This document shows, in pieces, positions 5,311 through 7,170 of a DNA stretch of 7,170 nucleotides. Both the position numbers and the translations under genes were made by a program. The stretch's first letter is position 1, and each line of letters starts with the position of its first letter. The DNA lies in assembly GCA_007121175.1 (NCBI GenBank), contig SKMG01000105.1, forward strand, positions 1 to 7,170, in the 5' to 3' direction. The notes under the pieces were generated by a model. That model was not told the origin of the DNA. It did not search any database and was given only the letters and a program-made list of their open reading frames with translations. This DNA is from Trueperaceae bacterium. Its GTDB lineage: Bacteria > Deinococcota > Deinococci > Deinococcales > Trueperaceae.

Positions 5311-6476
5311 GGGCTGCTCCCTCCGCCGTGCCGCAACGACTCCAGCCGCGCCTCGAAGCTGGTGGTGTAGCCGCCGTCGCCGATGGTGTGGGTGCTGCCG
5401 GTGACGAGGTAGCGCCCGCTGAAGCGCGCGCCGAGCTTGCACAGGTAGACCGGCCGGCCGGCACGGAGCTCGGGCAGGCCGACGACGCTGCCGCTGCCGG
5501 TCACCATCTCCTTGGCGCGATGCACGAGGTGGTCGAGCGCCTTCTGCTCGGCGTCGCGCTCATCCGCCACCGGCTCGTCCGAGATGACGATCTCCGAGCC
5601 GGCCAGCGCGGCATCGACCGCCGCCAATGCCTGCGCGTCGGGCAGACCGTCGAATGGCAGGTCGTCGCGGGTGGCGACGCCGACGATCTCCTCGCGCTTG
5701 CGGGCGTCCCAACCGCGCACGGTCACCTTGGAGACCTGTCCGGCGGTGCGCAACGTCGGTTTGAAGCCGATCAGCGACTGCCCCCACGCCAGCTTGAACA
5801 CGGCCGGCACGCCGCGCTCGGAGGGGTGGAAGTGCAGCTTCGAGACGCTGCGGCCGGCCTCCTCGACGTCCTCTAGGTAGAGGTCGTAGCCGTTGTGGCG
5901 CGCGCGCTCGAGCAGGTGCACGATCGGGTACTCGTTCTCGATCAGCACGTACTCCTGTGGCGTCTCCAGCTGGGCGTTGGCCGGGCGCGTCTCGAGCTGG
6001 AGGTTGAGCTCGGGTCGCTCCTGCGCCAGGGCGTCGACGAGCGCCCGCGCGATCTGGGTGTCGGTCTTGCCCTCGAACACCCGCGTCTCCTGCTTGAAGT
6101 GCAGCCGGTAGAGTGAATTGAGCGCCCGCACCAGCAGCGTCGGCTGCCCAGCAGCGGGGAAGTCCGGCGCCAGCGACACCACCGTGCCGCGCAGCATCAG
6201 CGTCAGCCCGCCCTTGTCCAAGTAGCCCAGCGACAGTTCGAGCTGAGCGCCGGGGTCGAACAGGTCGTTCTCGAGGTACTTGAAGTCGCGGCGCTCGGCG
6301 TCCCAGTTGTTGAGCGTGAGCTCGCAAGCGTCGATGCTCCCGAGGCCGTCGCGGTAGCTCACGTTGATCACGTCGCGCAGCACCTCGCGATCCAGACTGC
6401 GCCCCTTGAGCCGCACCTCGAAGGCGGGCACGAAGAAGTCGTACTGCGAGGTGATGGCGACGGGCTGCTCGAGCAT
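5298..6476 (-). CDS. Phage late control D / gp27-like baseplate hub protein
   Basis: A 392-residue protein of the phage GPD/gp27 type, the N-terminal half of VgrG and Afp8 proteins. As a trimer it should form the central hub that receives the inner tube above and the spike below. Features seen: an early strand pair (PAFEVRLKGRSLD), the hallmark YRDGLGSIDACELTLNNWD near residues 42-60, a long stretch YLDKGGLTLMLRGTVVSLAPDF, and the second-domain segment FEGKTDTQIARALVDALA around residue 140. A C-terminal segment carries LPELRAGRPVYL and FSGRYLVTGSTHTI, typical of the family. ATG 6476 is preceded by AAGGAG eight bases upstream, overlapping the stop of the LysM gene. The final 13 bases overlap the following spike gene. 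Unlike many VgrG proteins, it ends after the gp27-like part, with a short Gly/Ser-rich tail, and the OB-fold spike is a separate gene. Confidence 0.92.
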   Translation of the reverse strand: MLEQPVAITSQYDFFVPAFEVRLKGRSLDREVLRDVINVSYRDGLGSIDACELTLNNWDAERRDFKYLENDLFDPGAQLELSLGYLDKGGLTLMLRGTVVSLAPDFPAAGQPTLLVRALNSLYRLHFKQETRVFEGKTDTQIARALVDALAQERPELNLQLETRPANAQLETPQEYVLIENEYPIVHLLERARHNGYDLYLEDVEEAGRSVSKLHFHPSERGVPAVFKLAWGQSLIGFKPTLRTAGQVSKVTVRGWDARKREEIVGVATRDDLPFDGLPDAQALAAVDAALAGSEIVISDEPVADERDAEQKALDHLVHRAKEMVTGSGSVVGLPELRAGRPVYLCKLGARFSGRYLVTGSTHTIGDGGYTTSFEARLESLRHGGGSSPCDP

Positions 6477-6489
6477 CGCAGGCGCTCCT

Positions 6490-7170
6490 TCAGCCGCGCA
6501 GCGGCGGCAGCCGCAGCACGGTGCCGGGCTGCAGCTCGCGTGGCTGCAGCAGCCCGTTGGCGTCGGCGATCAGGCGCCACCGGGCGGGGTCGTGGTAGGC
6601 GACGTAGGCGATGTGCGGCAGCGTCTCGCCGCGCTGCACGACGTGAACGCGGGTGTGGTCGGCGGTCTGCAGGTTCAGCTGGTGCAGCTGCGTCTCGAGC
6701 GTGACGTACTCGCGCAGCGTCAGCGCCAGCGTTGCGCGCAGCGGCACGCCGTCGGGACTGAACAGTGTGAACTGCTGCTGGATGCTCTCGACGATGCACT
6801 CGAAGGCCTTGCGGCTGCCGGAGACCTTCCCCGCCTGGTTGACCAGGCCGGGGAAGTCCTGGCCCCAGCCGAAGCGGCAGCGCGGCGGCGCGTGCTGCTG
6901 GCCCGACATCTTCACCAGCGCGTAGAACTCGTTGGTGAGCCCGGTCACGGGCACGGCGCCGGCGCCGGTACCGCCTTCGGTGCTGTCGAAGAAGAGCTCG
7001 AGCGTCACGCGCTCGTTCTGACCGCGCACGAACTGCAGGATCGGGCTGTCGAGGCCGGGGATGGCGATCTCGGCGATCTGTGCTCCCTTGCTCAGCGACA
7101 GCTCAGCAGGGTTGAACTGCACCTCGAGGCGCTGCTCCACGCGCCCCTCGGCGTCGAGCCGCTCGACGTA
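6490..7170 (-). CDS. Afp7-like CIS tube/hub adaptor protein with C-terminal LysM (5' partial)
   Basis: The reading frame is open to the window edge, so the true start lies upstream. A GTG at 7140 would give 216 residues, but the upstream codons read YVERLDAEGR and run naturally into the family motif (V-QFNP-ELS), so that GTG is probably internal and perhaps 10-20 residues are missing. The visible 226 residues hold two parts. The first is a tube-initiator-like domain with VQFNPAELSLSKGAQ, a PGLDSPILQFVRGQNE stretch and the strand LELFFDST. The second is a LysM domain at about residues 175-226 (VVQRGETLPHIA...DPARWRLIADANG...PGTVLRLP). In eCIS particles this family (Afp7/PVC7, compare T4 gp53/gp48-54 region proteins) links the inner tube to the spike hub; the LysM fold is structural there and need not bind peptidoglycan. 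The stop codon shares a base with the ribosome site of the next gene. The family assignment is confident; the exact role is inferred from homologues. Confidence 0.9.
   Translation of the reverse strand, partial: YVERLDAEGRVEQRLEVQFNPAELSLSKGAQIAEIAIPGLDSPILQFVRGQNERVTLELFFDSTEGGTGAGAVPVTGLTNEFYALVKMSGQQHAPPRCRFGWGQDFPGLVNQAGKVSGSRKAFECIVESIQQQFTLFSPDGVPLRATLALTLREYVTLETQLHQLNLQTADHTRVHVVQRGETLPHIAYVAYHDPARWRLIADANGLLQPRELQPGTVLRLPPLRG

Noticed and set aside
4820..5464. Upstream extension of the DUF2169 frame (to a 689-residue protein)
   Set aside because: The added part overlaps the whole spike gene and the end of the hub gene in another frame and is Arg/Ala/Gly-rich. The TGATG junction at 4819 gives a natural start.
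6490..6650. LysM domain as a sign of a peptidoglycan hydrolase
   Set aside because: No catalytic domain is attached. The LysM follows the CIS tube-associated domain, as in Afp7-like structural proteins.
1..7170. CRISPR array, tRNA, insertion sequence or attachment site
   Set aside because: No spaced direct repeats, cloverleaf-like sequence, transposase or terminal inverted repeats were seen. Coding sequence fills nearly the whole window.

Overview
This window is part of one tightly packed operon, read entirely on the minus strand (from about 7170 down to 1). It encodes baseplate and spike parts of a phage-tail-like contractile injection system. The gene order and families match the extracellular contractile injection systems (eCIS; the Afp/PVC/MAC relatives) better than a classical type VI system. 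The diagnostic members are a LysM-bearing tube-associated protein (Afp7-like), a gp25-like wedge protein and a long gp6/baseplate-J-like wedge protein. The DNA is very GC-rich (roughly 70% by eye) with G or C in most third codon positions. Together with the DUF2169 and DUF4150 genes this suggests a high-GC environmental bacterium. A myxobacterium-like or related lineage is my best guess, but actinobacterial or other high-GC phyla cannot be excluded. There is no rRNA, tRNA or marker gene to settle it.

Layout in transcription order: (1) 7170-6490, 5'-truncated Afp7-like protein with a C-terminal LysM; (2) 6476-5298, phage late control D / gp27-like hub; (3) 5310-4819, separate gp5-like OB-fold spike; (4) 4819-3395, an unusual DUF2169-family protein with an apparent carbohydrate-binding-module-like jelly roll and a Gly/Ala/Ser repeat inserted in it; (5) 3279-2884, DUF4150 PAAR-like spike-tip protein; (6) 2874-2473, gp25-like wedge protein; (7) 2396-249, gp6/baseplate-J-like wedge protein; (8) 237-1, start of a further tail protein that runs off the window. 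Junctions are overlaps or very short gaps, apart from 115 bp between genes 4 and 5 and 76 bp between genes 6 and 7. No promoter or terminator is convincing, so the window looks like the middle of a longer operon. Sheath, inner tube, tape measure, AAA+ ATPase and cargo genes would lie outside it.

How the parts should work together: gene 1 joins the inner tube to the hub, gene 2 forms the trimeric hub and gene 3 the spike. Gene 5 caps the spike. Genes 6 and 7 form the wedges that hold the sheath to the hub and trigger contraction. Gene 4 sits between spike and tip genes. DUF2169 proteins are known as adaptor/chaperone-type partners in type VI loci and often neighbour PAAR-like DUF4150 proteins, so gene 4 may load cargo onto the spike or decorate it. 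The jelly-roll insertion is the most unusual thing here and the best candidate for something new.
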